A stretch of 64,000 nucleotides of DNA. It comes from Caulobacteraceae bacterium (GTDB lineage Bacteria; Pseudomonadota; Alphaproteobacteria; Caulobacterales; Caulobacteraceae). Below the pieces are notes generated by a model. The model was not told the origin of the DNA, made no database searches, and saw nothing but the letters and a program-made list of their open reading frames with translations. The DNA lies in contig CANJME010000001.1 of assembly GCA_947475875.1 (NCBI GenBank), positions 124,001-188,000 on the forward strand, given 5' to 3'. Within the stretch, counting starts at the first letter, position 1, and every line of letters starts with the position of its first letter. Below are positions 9,357 through 18,884 of this stretch, piece after piece. Position numbers and translations under genes: made by a program.

Positions 9357-9426
9357 AGCAGCCTCCCTCTAAATCCCGGATTCCCTGAAGTTCAGATTGC
9401 GCCGGGCACGCCCGGGCTGCAAGCCC

Positions 9427-10386
9427 TCAACGCTGTTGGAACGTCTGGGTCCGCGTCATCGGCTTGAGCGGCACGGCTTCCTCGTCGTTGCGCCGCACGC
9501 CCCAGAGCAGAATGACCGGCAGGGCGACATAGATAGACGAATAGGTGCCGAGGATGATGCCGACCACCATGGTCAGGATCATCGGGAAGAGCGCCGGGCC
9601 GCCCAGGAACAACATGCCGGCCAGCGCCAGCAGCGCGGTGGTGCCGGTGATGATGGTGCGCGACAACCGCTCGTTTTCCGAGAGGTTGATGACGTCCCTG
9701 AGCGGGGTCTTCTTGTACTTGCGCAGATTTTCGCGAAGCCGGTCGAAGGTGATGACCTTTTCGTTCATCGAATAGCCGATGACGGTGAGCAGGGCGGGCA
9801 CCGAGACCAGCGAGAACTCAATCTGGAAAACTGACAGCACACCCAGCGTCAGGAAGACGTCGTGGATGATGGCGATGACGGCCCCGAAGCCGAACTGCAA
9901 CTGGAAGCGGAACCAGATGTAACCCAGCATCAGCACCACCGCGCCGACCAGGGCGAGCATGCCCTTGGTGAACAGCTCGCCCGAAACCTTGGCGCTGATC
10001 ACCTCGCTCGAGCCGAACTTCATGTCCGGATACTTGACCAGCAGTTGCTGCTTGACGCTATCGGCCGCGGTGATCGCGGCGGACCCCTCAGGGGGCCGGA
10101 AGCGAAGCTGGGCCTTGGTGCGGTCGGTAAAGCCCTGGACGTGCGGATCGTGCGCGCCCATGCGGCCCATGTCGGTCTGAACCTCGATCTGCGGGACCGG
10201 TCGGCTCATGCTGACGTCGATTTTGATGCCGCCCTGAAAGTCGGTGCCGAAGTTCAGGTGCTTGATCGCCAGGCTCCCGGCGCTCGCCAGAATCAGCAGG
10301 CCCGAGAGCACGGCGGCGAACGGCGCAAGCTTGACGAAGTCAAAGCTGAAGTGGTGCGGCATGTTGCGGATGAGAGGCCAGCGCAT
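9427..10386 (-). CDS. secF: Protein translocase subunit SecF
   Basis: SecF pairs with SecD to use the proton gradient to pull preproteins through SecYEG. The preferred start is the ATG with first base 10386 (protein MRWPLIRNMPHHF, 319 residues), preceded by a GAGGA site; the longer open frame to 10512 overlaps secD and is rejected. Visible family features are the first helix, the NFGTDFQGG motif, the periplasmic loop, and the five-helix C-terminal block including YSMNEKVITFDRLREN and SRTIITGTTALLAL. Only 10 bp separate it from the secD stop. Confidence 0.95.
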   Translation of the reverse strand: MRWPLIRNMPHHFSFDFVKLAPFAAVLSGLLILASAGSLAIKHLNFGTDFQGGIKIDVSMSRPVPQIEVQTDMGRMGAHDPHVQGFTDRTKAQLRFRPPEGSAAITAADSVKQQLLVKYPDMKFGSSEVISAKVSGELFTKGMLALVGAVVLMLGYIWFRFQLQFGFGAVIAIIHDVFLTLGVLSVFQIEFSLVSVPALLTVIGYSMNEKVITFDRLRENLRKYKKTPLRDVINLSENERLSRTIITGTTALLALAGMLFLGGPALFPMILTMVVGIILGTYSSIYVALPVILLWGVRRNDEEAVPLKPMTRTQTFQQR

Positions 10387-10396
10387 CGGATTTTCC

Positions 10397-12007
10397 TCAG
10401 ATCGGCAATTGCTTGGGCTTGGCGGCCCGGAACCACCAGCCGAGCAGCACCTGGCTGACCAGCATGGCGGTGAAGACAGAGGTGACGACCCCGACGGCGA
10501 GCGTCCAGGCAAAGCCCTTGACCGGACCCGAGCCGGCGATCGCGAACATGATCACCGCGGAGATCAGGGTGGTGACGTTGGCGTCCAGAATGGAGACGCT
10601 GGCGCGCTTGAAGCCGGTCTCAAGCGCCATCAGCGGCGATTGACCCGCGCGTTCCTCGTCGCGGATCCGCTCATAGATCAGCACGTTGGCGTCGACCGCC
10701 ACGGCCAGGGTGAGGATCAGGCCAGCGATGCCGGGCAAGGTCAGCGCCGCGCGATTCAGTGACAGGATGGCGACCATCAGCAAGAGGTTGAGCACCAGGC
10801 CGATGACCGAAACGCCGCCGAACAAGAGGCCATAGGCCAGCAGCATGAAGACCACGATGGCGGCAAAGCCGATGGCGGTGGAGATCTTGCCGGCGTTGAT
10901 GGCGTCCTGACCCAACTCGGCGGTCGTCGACCGCACATCCTCGACCGTCAGCTTCACCGGCAAAGCGCCGGCGTTGAGCAGGGTGGCCAGATCCGTGGCG
11001 GTCTCGTTGGTGAAGCTGCCTTCGATATAACCCTGGCCGCCGGTGATCGGCGTGTTGATCCGCGGGGCGGAAATCACCTTGCCGTCGAGAACGATGGCGA
11101 AGCGTTTGCCGACATTGGCCAGGGTAGTCTGGCCGAAAGCCTTGGCGCCGACGCCGTTGAACCGGAAGTTCACAACCGGCTGGTTGCGGTCACCGAAACC
11201 AAAGTGCGCGTCAGTGAGAGAATCGCCCGCCACCACGGCCTTGCGGCGCACCACGATCGTCGCGGGCTCGCCGGAGGCGCTATCGTCGGCATAGGGCAGA
11301 ATCTCGGTCCCCGGCGGCAGAATGCCGGCGGCCATGGCCTCGGGCGACATCGAGTCATCGACCATCTGGAAGGTCAAATGGGCCTGGGTCTTGACCATGT
11401 TCTTGAGGTATTCGGGGTCCTTGTCGCCCGGCGCCTGCAGGACGATGCGATCGGGACCCTCGCGGGTGATACTGATTTCCTTGGTGCCGTCCGGATCGAT
11501 CCGTTTGCGCAGAATTTCGCGCGAGCGCTCGACCGCGCGGCTGGCTTCGGCGTCGGCGGCCTCCTTGCGATAGGTCGCCGTGATCAGGCGGGTGGCCGGC
11601 TGCCGGGTAATGGTCAGGTCAGGGCCCGTGGTCTGGCCCGGTGAGCGCTGGTTGAGATTGTTGAAGATCTTGTAGGCGGCGTCGAGCTGGGCCGGGTCTT
11701 CAACGGTGAGCGAGATTGTGGTGCCGGTCAGGGTGGGATTGCCCTTGATCCCCTCGTTGTTCAGACCATTACGCACATCCTCGACCATATTGATCAGGTG
11801 TTCGTGGATCAGGCCGGGCACATCGACCGACAGCTGCAGATAGGATCCGCCGCGCAAATCCAGACCAAGGTTCAGCTGCTTGGCCGGAACCCACTTCGGC
11901 AGCGTATCAAGCGTCTTTTGCGGGACGAGATTGGGGGCCGAAAACACGATCCCGAACACCGTCGCGAGAATGACGAGAGCGATCTTCCAGCGTGCGACCT
12001 GGATCAT
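10397..12007 (-). CDS. secD: Protein translocase subunit SecD
   Basis: This 536-residue RND-like membrane protein is the large partner of SecF in proton-driven protein export. It has an N-terminal helix (residues ~9-25), the LGLDLRGGSYLQL motif near 47-59, a large periplasmic P1 head (about 60-360), and a C-terminal six-helix bundle that contains AVDANVLIYERIRDE. The second-to-last part (SILDANVTTLISA) also matches the family. It lies between yajC (22 bp upstream) and secF (10 bp downstream) in the usual yajC-secD-secF operon order. Confidence 0.96.
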   Translation of the reverse strand: MIQVARWKIALVILATVFGIVFSAPNLVPQKTLDTLPKWVPAKQLNLGLDLRGGSYLQLSVDVPGLIHEHLINMVEDVRNGLNNEGIKGNPTLTGTTISLTVEDPAQLDAAYKIFNNLNQRSPGQTTGPDLTITRQPATRLITATYRKEAADAEASRAVERSREILRKRIDPDGTKEISITREGPDRIVLQAPGDKDPEYLKNMVKTQAHLTFQMVDDSMSPEAMAAGILPPGTEILPYADDSASGEPATIVVRRKAVVAGDSLTDAHFGFGDRNQPVVNFRFNGVGAKAFGQTTLANVGKRFAIVLDGKVISAPRINTPITGGQGYIEGSFTNETATDLATLLNAGALPVKLTVEDVRSTTAELGQDAINAGKISTAIGFAAIVVFMLLAYGLLFGGVSVIGLVLNLLLMVAILSLNRAALTLPGIAGLILTLAVAVDANVLIYERIRDEERAGQSPLMALETGFKRASVSILDANVTTLISAVIMFAIAGSGPVKGFAWTLAVGVVTSVFTAMLVSQVLLGWWFRAAKPKQLPI

Positions 12008-12029
12008 GGCTTAAGCCTGTCCGTTCCGG

Positions 12030-12422
12030 TCACGACTTGTCGTTGGCGGGGGCCGGCTGCCCCTTGACCCGAATGTCGGCGATCATCGACTTCAGCACCT
12101 TGACCGTCACACCCTGGGCGATTTCGACGCCGACTTCGGTGTCTTCAACCCGAACCACCTTGCCGATCATGCCGCTGGACAGAACGATGGTGTCGCCGCG
12201 TTTGACGCCGGCGATCATGGCCTGGTGCTTCTTCTGGCGCTGCTGCTGCGGGCGGATGAGCAGCAGGTAGAACAGGATAAACATGCCGCCCAGCAGCACC
12301 ACCTGCTGCATGAGCGCCGGATTGGGGCCTCCGGCAGCGGGCGCGGCGGCGGTTTGAGCATAGGCTGGCGCAGCCATGGCCGCAGCGATCGCCGAAGCGA
12401 CGATCAGACGAACTGTGGACAT
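12030..12422 (-). CDS. yajC: Preprotein translocase accessory subunit YajC
   Basis: YajC is the small single-helix companion of SecDF. This 130-residue version begins with a cleavable-looking hydrophobic N-terminus (LIVASAIAAAMAAPAYAQ), an Ala/Pro-rich linker, then the family helix VVLLGGMFILFYLLLIRPQQ with the RPQQQRQKKHQ basic stretch and the soluble IVLSSGMIGKVVRVED barrel-like part. Most YajC proteins are ~90-110 residues; the extra N-terminal signal-like segment explains the longer form. Divergent transcription from the DUF815 gene leaves ~135 bp for both promoters. Confidence 0.93.
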   Translation of the reverse strand: MSTVRLIVASAIAAAMAAPAYAQTAAAPAAGGPNPALMQQVVLLGGMFILFYLLLIRPQQQRQKKHQAMIAGVKRGDTIVLSSGMIGKVVRVEDTEVGVEIAQGVTVKVLKSMIADIRVKGQPAPANDKS

Positions 12423-12558
12423 GAGGTCTCCCTTGGGTCGGACGCTCTTCCCGGCGCCCGGTTTTCAAAATCTGGCGGATACCTAGGGGGTTGCCCCTGA
12501 TTTTGCAATGACTTGCCGCGCTTGGTTTGGCGAAGGCGCGCGGATAAAGAGATCGCCG

Positions 12559-13416
12559 ATGAGCGACGACGCAACCCAAACCCTGTTTGAACGAATTGCC
12601 GTAGCGCTGGAGCGCCTCGCGCCGGCGGCCCTGGCCGCGCCCGACTTCGCCGGCGCGCGGTTGTGGCGACACGACGCTGGCCTGCAAAGCTTCGTCGCAG
12701 CGCCCGATTACGGCCTGGCGCTTGACCTGCTGGTCGGCATCGACGGGCCCAAGGCGCGCTTTGTCCAAAATCTGGCCCGTTTCGCCACAGGGCGCGCCAG
12801 CAACCATGTGCTGCTTTGGGGCGCGCGCGGAACCGGCAAATCGAGCCTCGCCAAGGCGGCGTTCATGGCCCAGGCCGCCGCCACGCCGTCGTTGCGCATG
12901 GTGGAGATCGACCGGGACGATCTGACGGCCCTGCCCCGCCTCTTCGCCCTGCTGCGTGAGCGGCCGGAACGGTTCGTCGTGCTGTGCGACGACCTCTCCT
13001 TCGAGGATGGCCAGCATGGATTAATTTCTGCCGCCAAGTCATTGAAATCCGCTATAGAAGGTGGCGTTCTTGGGCCGCCGGAAAACGTACTGTTCGTGGC
13101 CACCTCCAATCGCCGCCATCTGATGCCGCGCGGACATGACGAGGCCGGTCGCGGGCTCATCGCCGCCGCCGAGGACGCCGAGGAAGAGGTCAGTGTCTCG
13201 GACCGCTTCGGCCTGTGGCTGGGTTTCCCGGCCATGGATCAGCCGACTTATCTGACGGCGGTGCGCGGCTACGCCGCTCGCTTTGGACTCAAGGCCAAGG
13301 ATCTCGACCGGCGAGCTCTGCAGTGGGCCCAAGGCCGCGGCGCGCGTTCGGGACGGGTGGCCTGGCAGTTCATTCGCGATCTGGCCGGCGAATCCGGCGC
13401 CGACCTCAGCGTCTGA
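12559..13416 (+). CDS. DUF815-family AAA+ type ATPase
   Basis: The 285-residue protein is a DUF815 P-loop ATPase. Walker A is GARGTGKSSLAKA, the Walker B-like strand is RFVVLCDDLSFE, and a sensor-like ATSNRRHLMPR follows; the C-terminus has a lid-like helical part. The ATG at 12559 (MSDDATQTLFERI) is preferred to the upstream ATG at 12508 because homology starts there and an AGAG-type site precedes it. The family is widespread in proteobacteria and of unknown function, often beside secDF or LytM factor genes as here. It is convergent with the LysM/LytM gene with no base between the stops. Confidence 0.85.
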   Translation: MSDDATQTLFERIAVALERLAPAALAAPDFAGARLWRHDAGLQSFVAAPDYGLALDLLVGIDGPKARFVQNLARFATGRASNHVLLWGARGTGKSSLAKAAFMAQAAATPSLRMVEIDRDDLTALPRLFALLRERPERFVVLCDDLSFEDGQHGLISAAKSLKSAIEGGVLGPPENVLFVATSNRRHLMPRGHDEAGRGLIAAAEDAEEEVSVSDRFGLWLGFPAMDQPTYLTAVRGYAARFGLKAKDLDRRALQWAQGRGARSGRVAWQFIRDLAGESGADLSV

Positions 13417-14775
13417 CTATCGGGGCGGCAAGAGTTCGATCGGATCGACCGGCTTCAGGAGTTCGGTCGGCGTGTCGTGGTGGCGCAACTCCAGATAAAG
13501 CTGCGGCTCGCTGACGATGCCGGTGCGCCCGACGCGCCCGATAGTCTGGCCCTGGGTCACGCGCTGGTTCAGGCGCACCTCGGTCGAGGACAGGTGCCCA
13601 TAAATCGAATAGTACCCCGAACCGTTCTCGATCAGCAGCAAGGTGCCCAGCTCAGGACTTTCATCGAGCGGCCCGACGAAGCTGACCGTGCCGGCGGCGA
13701 CCGCCTTCACCTCGGCGCCCTCGGCCGCCGCGATATCGATGCCGTCCGCCTTTTGGCCCGGCCCGCGCGCGCCGAAGGTCGAGATGACGCGGCCCTCCAC
13801 CGGCCAGATGAACTGGCTGCGGCCCTGGGGACCGGTGGCGGCGGGGCGTGGCGGCGGAAGGCTGGCCACGGGCCGCGGCGGCGGCGGGTTTGCCGCGACC
13901 GGGGGCGGAGCGGCTCTCGCGGGCGAAGGCGTCACGGGCGGCGTGATCGGCGCGCCGTTGGCGGCGATTTCAATGCGCTGCGGGCCGCTGTCGCGATAGC
14001 CGGCGGGCAGGGTCAGCCGCTGGGTGGGGCGAATGGCGCCGCTGGCCGGGAGGCCGTTGGCCCGGGTCAGCTGGGCCGTGGTGACATTGAATCGCCGTCC
14101 GATGGCGGCGAGCGTATCGCCCTGCTGCACGACATAGGCCTTGACCTTGCTGCTCGGTCCTTTGATGCGCTGGCCCGGGCGGATCGTCGTGGCGTTGCCG
14201 AGCTTGTTGCGCGTCTGCAGATCCTTGACGCTGGTGTCCATGGCGCGGGCAATGGACGAGAGAGTCTCGCCCCGCTTGACGGTATGGCTGGCCGGCGGTC
14301 CGTCGGTTTCGATCACTGGGCCGGTCGCGATCTCACGATAGGTCGGCGCCGGAGGCGGCGGTGGCGGCGGCGCAACCACGGGGGTCGGTACTGGCGGCGG
14401 GGGCGCGGCGACCACGGCCTGGGGTTCAGGTTGCGCCGGAGCGGGCGGCGGCGCCAGGGGCGCGAGCGGCTGGCTTTCAACCGACCCGCTTGGGCGAGCG
14501 GGCGCCGGAATGGGAGCCGGCGGATTGGGATCGCCCGCGGGCGCGGGCGGCGGCGAGGTAGCGGGAGCGAAAGCCGGCTGCGCGGTGGCGACGACCTGGG
14601 TGTCGCGCGAGTTAGGCGCGCCCGAATCCAGGCGGGTCGGGAAATTCGGGGTCGCCTTGGCTTCGACCTTGCCCTCGGCGCTGTAGGGCGATGTGGTCTG
14701 GCAGGCCGCCAGGATCACAAGGCCCGCGCCCATCACGCTCAACCGGACAACGACATTTTTCCACCGGTTGCTCAT
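13417..14775 (-). CDS. LysM/LytM-domain lipoprotein, DipM/NlpD-like division factor
   Basis: This 452-residue envelope protein carries a lipoprotein signal with lipobox LAAC (Cys25), a long Pro/Ala-rich linker (about 40-160), two LysM peptidoglycan-binding domains (about 163-208 and 213-257), a second Pro-rich linker and a C-terminal M23/LytM domain (~320-445). The LytM metal ligands look lost: the family HxGxD site reads ADGID and the final HxH site reads QLYLELR. That fits amidase-activating factors such as NlpD and Caulobacter DipM rather than an active endopeptidase. DipM usually has more LysM units, so orthology is likely but unproven. It follows pcm in the serS-surE-pcm run, 98 bp downstream. 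Confidence 0.8.
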   Translation of the reverse strand: MSNRWKNVVVRLSVMGAGLVILAACQTTSPYSAEGKVEAKATPNFPTRLDSGAPNSRDTQVVATAQPAFAPATSPPPAPAGDPNPPAPIPAPARPSGSVESQPLAPLAPPPAPAQPEPQAVVAAPPPPVPTPVVAPPPPPPPAPTYREIATGPVIETDGPPASHTVKRGETLSSIARAMDTSVKDLQTRNKLGNATTIRPGQRIKGPSSKVKAYVVQQGDTLAAIGRRFNVTTAQLTRANGLPASGAIRPTQRLTLPAGYRDSGPQRIEIAANGAPITPPVTPSPARAAPPPVAANPPPPRPVASLPPPRPAATGPQGRSQFIWPVEGRVISTFGARGPGQKADGIDIAAAEGAEVKAVAAGTVSFVGPLDESPELGTLLLIENGSGYYSIYGHLSSTEVRLNQRVTQGQTIGRVGRTGIVSEPQLYLELRHHDTPTELLKPVDPIELLPPR

Positions 14776-14873
14776 GATCGCTCCATTCGTTCAGGCTCGC
14801 CGGCCCCCCCCACCCACGACTAGCCACAAAAGTCGGTTACTATGGTTAAACCTTCCTGAATCGGCAGGTCGGT

Positions 14874-15521
14874 TCAAAGTTCCTTCGCCACCCCGTCCAG
14901 CATCGGCACGAAGCGAACGTCGCAAAGGGTTTCGATCGCAAACCCACCCTTGCCGTCCGCGGCGTACCGGTTCAGCCGCTGAACCGGGCCCTTGCCCACC
15001 GGCGCCACCAGAACGCCGTCCGGTTTAAGCTGTTTGAGCAAGGCCTTAGGCTCTTCCTGGGCCGCTGCTGTGACGATAATGCGGTCAAACGGCGCCTGTT
15101 CGGCCCATCCGCCCCCGCCATCACCAAAGCGTGTTATGATGTTGGTCAGGCCCAGCTTCTTGAAGCGGCCTTCGGCCTGTTTCATCAAGGTGCGGTAGCG
15201 CTCGATCGTGTAGACCAGCCGCGACAGGCGCGAGAGGATGGCGGTCTGATAGCCCGAGCCCGTGCCGATCTCCAGCACCCGGTCGCGGTGGCCCAGCGTC
15301 AGGGCCTGGGTCATCAGCCCCACGATATAGGGCTGGCTGATCGTCTGGCCGCACTCGATGGGCAGGGCCTGGTTTTCCCAACTGCGGTCCTTGAAGATTT
15401 CCTGGGTGAACATCTCGCGCGGCGTTCGCTCGATCGCCGACAGCACCTGCGGATCGGTGACCCCCTGCGAGCGCAGGGCCAGCACCAGTTTCGCCAGGCG
15501 CGCGTCGGAGCCCTGGATCAT
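14874..15521 (-). CDS. pcm: Protein-L-isoaspartate O-methyltransferase
   Basis: Pcm methylates isoaspartyl residues formed by ageing of Asn/Asp in proteins, starting their repair. The 215-residue protein shows the Rossmann SAM-binding motif VLEIGTGSGYQTAIL near residues 78-92, the preceding PIECGQTISQPYIVGLMTQAL block that is diagnostic for PCMT, and the DRIIVTAAAQE and DGVLVAPVGKG strands. The ATG overlaps the surE stop (ATGA), the classic surE-pcm stress-survival pairing. Confidence 0.95.
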   Translation of the reverse strand: MIQGSDARLAKLVLALRSQGVTDPQVLSAIERTPREMFTQEIFKDRSWENQALPIECGQTISQPYIVGLMTQALTLGHRDRVLEIGTGSGYQTAILSRLSRLVYTIERYRTLMKQAEGRFKKLGLTNIITRFGDGGGGWAEQAPFDRIIVTAAAQEEPKALLKQLKPDGVLVAPVGKGPVQRLNRYAADGKGGFAIETLCDVRFVPMLDGVAKEL

Positions 15522-16279
15522 GAGAGCGCGGCGCTTAAGGTCCGAAGAGCGCCCTCATGGGTCAGGTCGATGTGCAGGGGACTGACCGAAATCCAGCCGT
15601 CGTAGACCGCCTGGATGTCCGAGCCGTCTGCGGCGCCCGACGGCTCGCGATGGAAACCCATCCAGTAATAGTGCCCGCCCCGCAGGTCCTGGCGTTTTTC
15701 GAAGTGGATGTTGAAAACGTCGCGAAACCCCTGGCGCGTCACCTTCAGGCCCTTGACCGGCTCACCGCCCGGATCTGGGAAATTGACGTTGAGCATCACA
15801 TCCTTCGGCCAGCCGGCGTCGAGCAGGCGGCGCGCGACGCCCGGTCCATGCTCGCGGGCGATCTCGAACGGAGCGCGGTGATCGTCGCGATAGACCATCA
15901 TGGCCTGCGAAAAGGCGATGGCCGGAATGCCCAGCGCCATGCCCTGAATGGCGCCGGCCACGGTGCCGGAGAGCGAGACATCCTCGGCGATATTCTGGCC
16001 GCGGTTGACGCCAGAGAGCACCAGATCGGGTTTCAGCGGCATCAGTTCCTGCACCGCCAGCATGACCGCATCGGTCGGCGTGCCGCGCACGGCAAATCGC
16101 CGCTCGCTGATTTTTCGCACCCTCAGGAGCTCGCTGAGCGTCAGGGCGCGCGAGGCGCCGGACTGTTCGACCTCGGGCGCCACCACCCAGACATCGTCGG
16201 AAATGCTCGCGGCGATCTCTTCGAGGACCTTGAGGCCCTCGGCGTTGATCCCGTCGTCATTGGTGATGAGGATACGCAA
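15518..16279 (-). CDS. surE: 5'/3'-nucleotidase SurE
   Basis: SurE dephosphorylates nucleoside monophosphates (and short polyphosphate in some species) during stress. The start is taken as the TTG with first base 16279, because the protein then begins RILITNDDGINAEG exactly at the family N-terminus; the 80 extra codons upstream overlap serS and are not SurE-like. The result is 253 residues. Metal-binding motifs are NDDG (residues 7-10), the Ser in PEVEQSGASRALT, and SGVNRGQN. It lies 11 bp after serS and overlaps pcm by four bases. Confidence 0.94.
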   Translation of the reverse strand: MRILITNDDGINAEGLKVLEEIAASISDDVWVVAPEVEQSGASRALTLSELLRVRKISERRFAVRGTPTDAVMLAVQELMPLKPDLVLSGVNRGQNIAEDVSLSGTVAGAIQGMALGIPAIAFSQAMMVYRDDHRAPFEIAREHGPGVARRLLDAGWPKDVMLNVNFPDPGGEPVKGLKVTRQGFRDVFNIHFEKRQDLRGGHYYWMGFHREPSGAADGSDIQAVYDGWISVSPLHIDLTHEGALRTLSAALS

Positions 16280-16290
16280 GGTCTTTCGCC

Positions 16291-17571
16291 CTAGGCCTCG
16301 CCGCCGATGTGCGTCAGGCCGCGCATATAGGGATGCAGGGCTTGCGGAATGGCGATGCGGCCGCCTTCGTCCTGATAGTTTTCCATTACCGCCACCAGGG
16401 TGCGCCCCACCGCCAGGCCTGAACCGTTCAGGGTATGGACGAAACGGGCGCCCTTCTCGCCGGCCTTGCGGCAGCGGGCGTCCATGCGCCGGGCCTGGAA
16501 GTCGCCGCAGTTCGAGCAAGAGCTGATCTCACGATAGGTCTCCTGCGAAGGCAGCCAGACCTCGAGGTCATAGGTCTTGCGAGCCGAGAATCCCATGTCG
16601 CCGGCGCAGAGCAGCATGGTGCGGAAAGGCAGTTCCAGGCGCTTCAAGATGGTCTCGGCGCATCCCACCATCCGCTCGTGCTCACCCTCGGACTCTTCCG
16701 GCGTGGTGATCGAGACCAGCTCGACCTTGTGGAACTGGTGCTGTCGGATCATGCCGCGGGTATCGCGCCCGGCTGAACCGGCCTCGGACCGGAAACACGG
16801 CGTCATGGCGGTCATGCGAAGCGGCAGATCTTCCTCAGCCGTGATCTGCTCGCGAACGATGTTGGTCAGCGAAACCTCGGCTGTCGGGATTAGCCAGCGG
16901 CCGTCGGTGGTGCGGAACAGATCATCGGCGAACTTGGGCAGCTGGCCGGTGCCGAACATGGCATCGTCGCGCACCAGCAGTGGCGGGCTGATCTCGGTAT
17001 AGCCGTGCTCCTGGGTTTGAATATCGAGCATGAGCTGGCCGATGGCACGCTCCAGCCGGGCGATCTGGCCCGACAGAACCACAAAGCGCGCGCCCGACAT
17101 CCGCGAGGCCGCCTCGAAATTCATGAAGCCAAGCCCCTCGCCAAGAGCCACGTGATCTTGCGGCGTGGCGATAGCAAAGGGCGCGCCGAAACGGCGAACC
17201 TCGACGTTGCCGCTCTCGTCCGCACCGGGCGGGACTTCGGGCGCTGGAACATTGGGCAAGGCAGCCAACAACTCTTGCAGAGCTCCCCTGGCCTTGTCCT
17301 CGGCCGCGCCCTGTTCGGTCAGCACGCCTTTGAGGGATTCCACCTCAGCCATGAGTTCGGCTGCCCGCGCCTCGTCCTTTTGACCCTTGGCGATACCGAT
17401 CTGTTTCGAGGCGTCGTTTCGGCGGCTCTGGGCGGTCTGCACCGCCGTCTGGGCGGCGCGCAATTCCTCGTCCAGCCGGATCGCTTCCGCCGCCGCGCCC
17501 GAGCGACCCTTGGCGGTCCAGGCGCGCTCGTAGGCTGCCGGATTGTCGCGAATGGCCTTGATGTCGTGCAT
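16291..17571 (-). CDS. serS: Seryl-tRNA synthetase
   Basis: This class II synthetase charges tRNA-Ser (and tRNA-Sec). The preferred ATG (first base 17571) gives [18 protein letters not shown], the usual SerRS beginning, and 426 residues; an in-frame ATG at 17604 would add 11 residues. The N-terminal ~100 residues form the tRNA-binding coiled coil. Motif 2 is visible as [21 protein letters not shown], the zinc-less serine pocket region follows, and motif 3 is [18 protein letters not shown]. It heads the serS-surE-pcm operon. In many relatives tatABC precedes serS; here it does not. Confidence 0.95.
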   Translation of the reverse strand: MHDIKAIRDNPAAYERAWTAKGRSGAAAEAIRLDEELRAAQTAVQTAQSRRNDASKQIGIAKGQKDEARAAELMAEVESLKGVLTEQGAAEDKARGALQELLAALPNVPAPEVPPGADESGNVEVRRFGAPFAIATPQDHVALGEGLGFMNFEAASRMSGARFVVLSGQIARLERAIGQLMLDIQTQEHGYTEISPPLLVRDDAMFGTGQLPKFADDLFRTTDGRWLIPTAEVSLTNIVREQITAEEDLPLRMTAMTPCFRSEAGSAGRDTRGMIRQHQFHKVELVSITTPEESEGEHERMVGCAETILKRLELPFRTMLLCAGDMGFSARKTYDLEVWLPSQETYREISSCSNCGDFQARRMDARCRKAGEKGARFVHTLNGSGLAVGRTLVAVMENYQDEGGRIAIPQALHPYMRGLTHIGGEA

Positions 17572-17778
17572 GGGGAGCGCCAGCGATGAGGGAAAGTGCG
17601 CCATCCTTTAAGGCGCGTCGGCGCCTGCGCCAACCGTCGTGGGTGCGGAGAGCGCAAATTTACCACGCGAAAAGGCCGCCGTTTAACATTGTGTTTGGGC
17701 TCTGGCCGTAAGGTCTTCGCCAGACAAGCTTGCGGTTCACCTCAAGGACCGTGACAAATTCGTGGTTCGGGGTCCTGG

Positions 17779-18852
17779 ATGAAGGCTCAAGATAAGGTCG
17801 AGACCGTCATTCGCGGCCCCCAGTCCTATGGCCTGGCGCAGCAGGCGTTGGACATGATGCAAGGGGCCAAGGTCTGGCCGACGCCGCTCAATTTCGAACT
17901 CTGGCTCTATGTCGCGGGCGATCCCAAGGGGGAACTGGCCGGAGAGATTGAGCGCCTTATCGCCGAGGGCGACGGCATTTCCGAGGAAATGAGCGAGGAA
18001 CTCGCCACCCGCTACCTGCCGAAACAGCGGCTGAACGAGGAAATCCGCGACACCGGCGACCAGCTGTCGAAAGAACTGGCTTCGGTGTCCGACGCCATCC
18101 GCATGGCCAAACAGAATAATGAGGTTTTCGGCCGCACCCTGGAGATCGCCGGAGCGGACATGGACGCCGCCGCCGACCCCGAGACTATTCGGGCCACGGT
18201 GGGAAGGTTGGCCAACGCCACGCGAACCGTCCACGAGCAGAACGCCAGGCTCGAACAGCGCCTGGCCGACTCCACCGCCGAGGTGGGCCGCCTGAAGGAA
18301 CACCTGGAGCAGGTGCGCCGCGACGCCACCACCGACTCCCTGACCAACCTCGCCAACCGCAAGGCCTTCGACGACGAACTCGACAAGGCCCTCAGCGAAG
18401 CGGACGCTTCGGGCGAGGCCGTGGCGCTGGCTCTCCTCGACATCGACCATTTCAAGGGCTTCAACGATTCCTGGGGCCACCAGACCGGCGACCAGGTCAT
18501 CCGCTTTGTGGCTTCTGTGATCGGCCGCGCCGCCGCACCGCCCAGCTTCACCGCCCGCTACGGCGGCGAGGAATTCGCCATCATCTTCCCGGCCGAACAG
18601 GCCAAGATCGCCCACCGGGTGCTGGAGGAAATCCGCGGCGAAATCGCCTCGCGCGCGCTGAAGCGCCGCTCGACCAACGACGACCTCGGCCAGATCACCA
18701 TCTCCGGCGGCTACGCCACACGCGTGCCTGGTGAGAGCGCGGAGTCTCTCATGGAGCGGGCCGACGCGGCGCTCTACGCCTCAAAGCGGCTGGGCCGGAA
18801 CCGGAATACCAAGTCAGAAGCCCTGCCCAAGACCCGCGCGGCGGCGGCGTAA
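17779..18852 (+). CDS. GGDEF-domain diguanylate cyclase
   Basis: The 357-residue protein synthesises cyclic di-GMP. The C-terminal GGDEF domain (about 180-345) carries the active-site loop GGEEF at residues 262-266, the DxLTNLANRKAFDDEL opening and the LDIDHFKGFNDSWGH metal site. The eight residues before GGEEF (PSFTARY and neighbours) do not contain the RxxD inhibitory site, so product feedback at the canonical I-site is unlikely. The N-terminal ~170 residues are soluble, helical and coiled-coil-like with no membrane segment, suggesting cytoplasmic protein-mediated control. It is a stand-alone gene, with recJ 32 bp downstream. Confidence 0.92.
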   Translation: MKAQDKVETVIRGPQSYGLAQQALDMMQGAKVWPTPLNFELWLYVAGDPKGELAGEIERLIAEGDGISEEMSEELATRYLPKQRLNEEIRDTGDQLSKELASVSDAIRMAKQNNEVFGRTLEIAGADMDAAADPETIRATVGRLANATRTVHEQNARLEQRLADSTAEVGRLKEHLEQVRRDATTDSLTNLANRKAFDDELDKALSEADASGEAVALALLDIDHFKGFNDSWGHQTGDQVIRFVASVIGRAAAPPSFTARYGGEEFAIIFPAEQAKIAHRVLEEIRGEIASRALKRRSTNDDLGQITISGGYATRVPGESAESLMERADAALYASKRLGRNRNTKSEALPKTRAAAA

Positions 18853-18884
18853 GAATACTCAGTCAAATCTGCTAGACTGGAGGG

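Noticed and set aside
9357-9426. Terminator between secF and the PuuD-like gene
   Set aside because: CCGGG-CACG-CCCGG can pair but is short and lacks a T tract; genes remain co-oriented.
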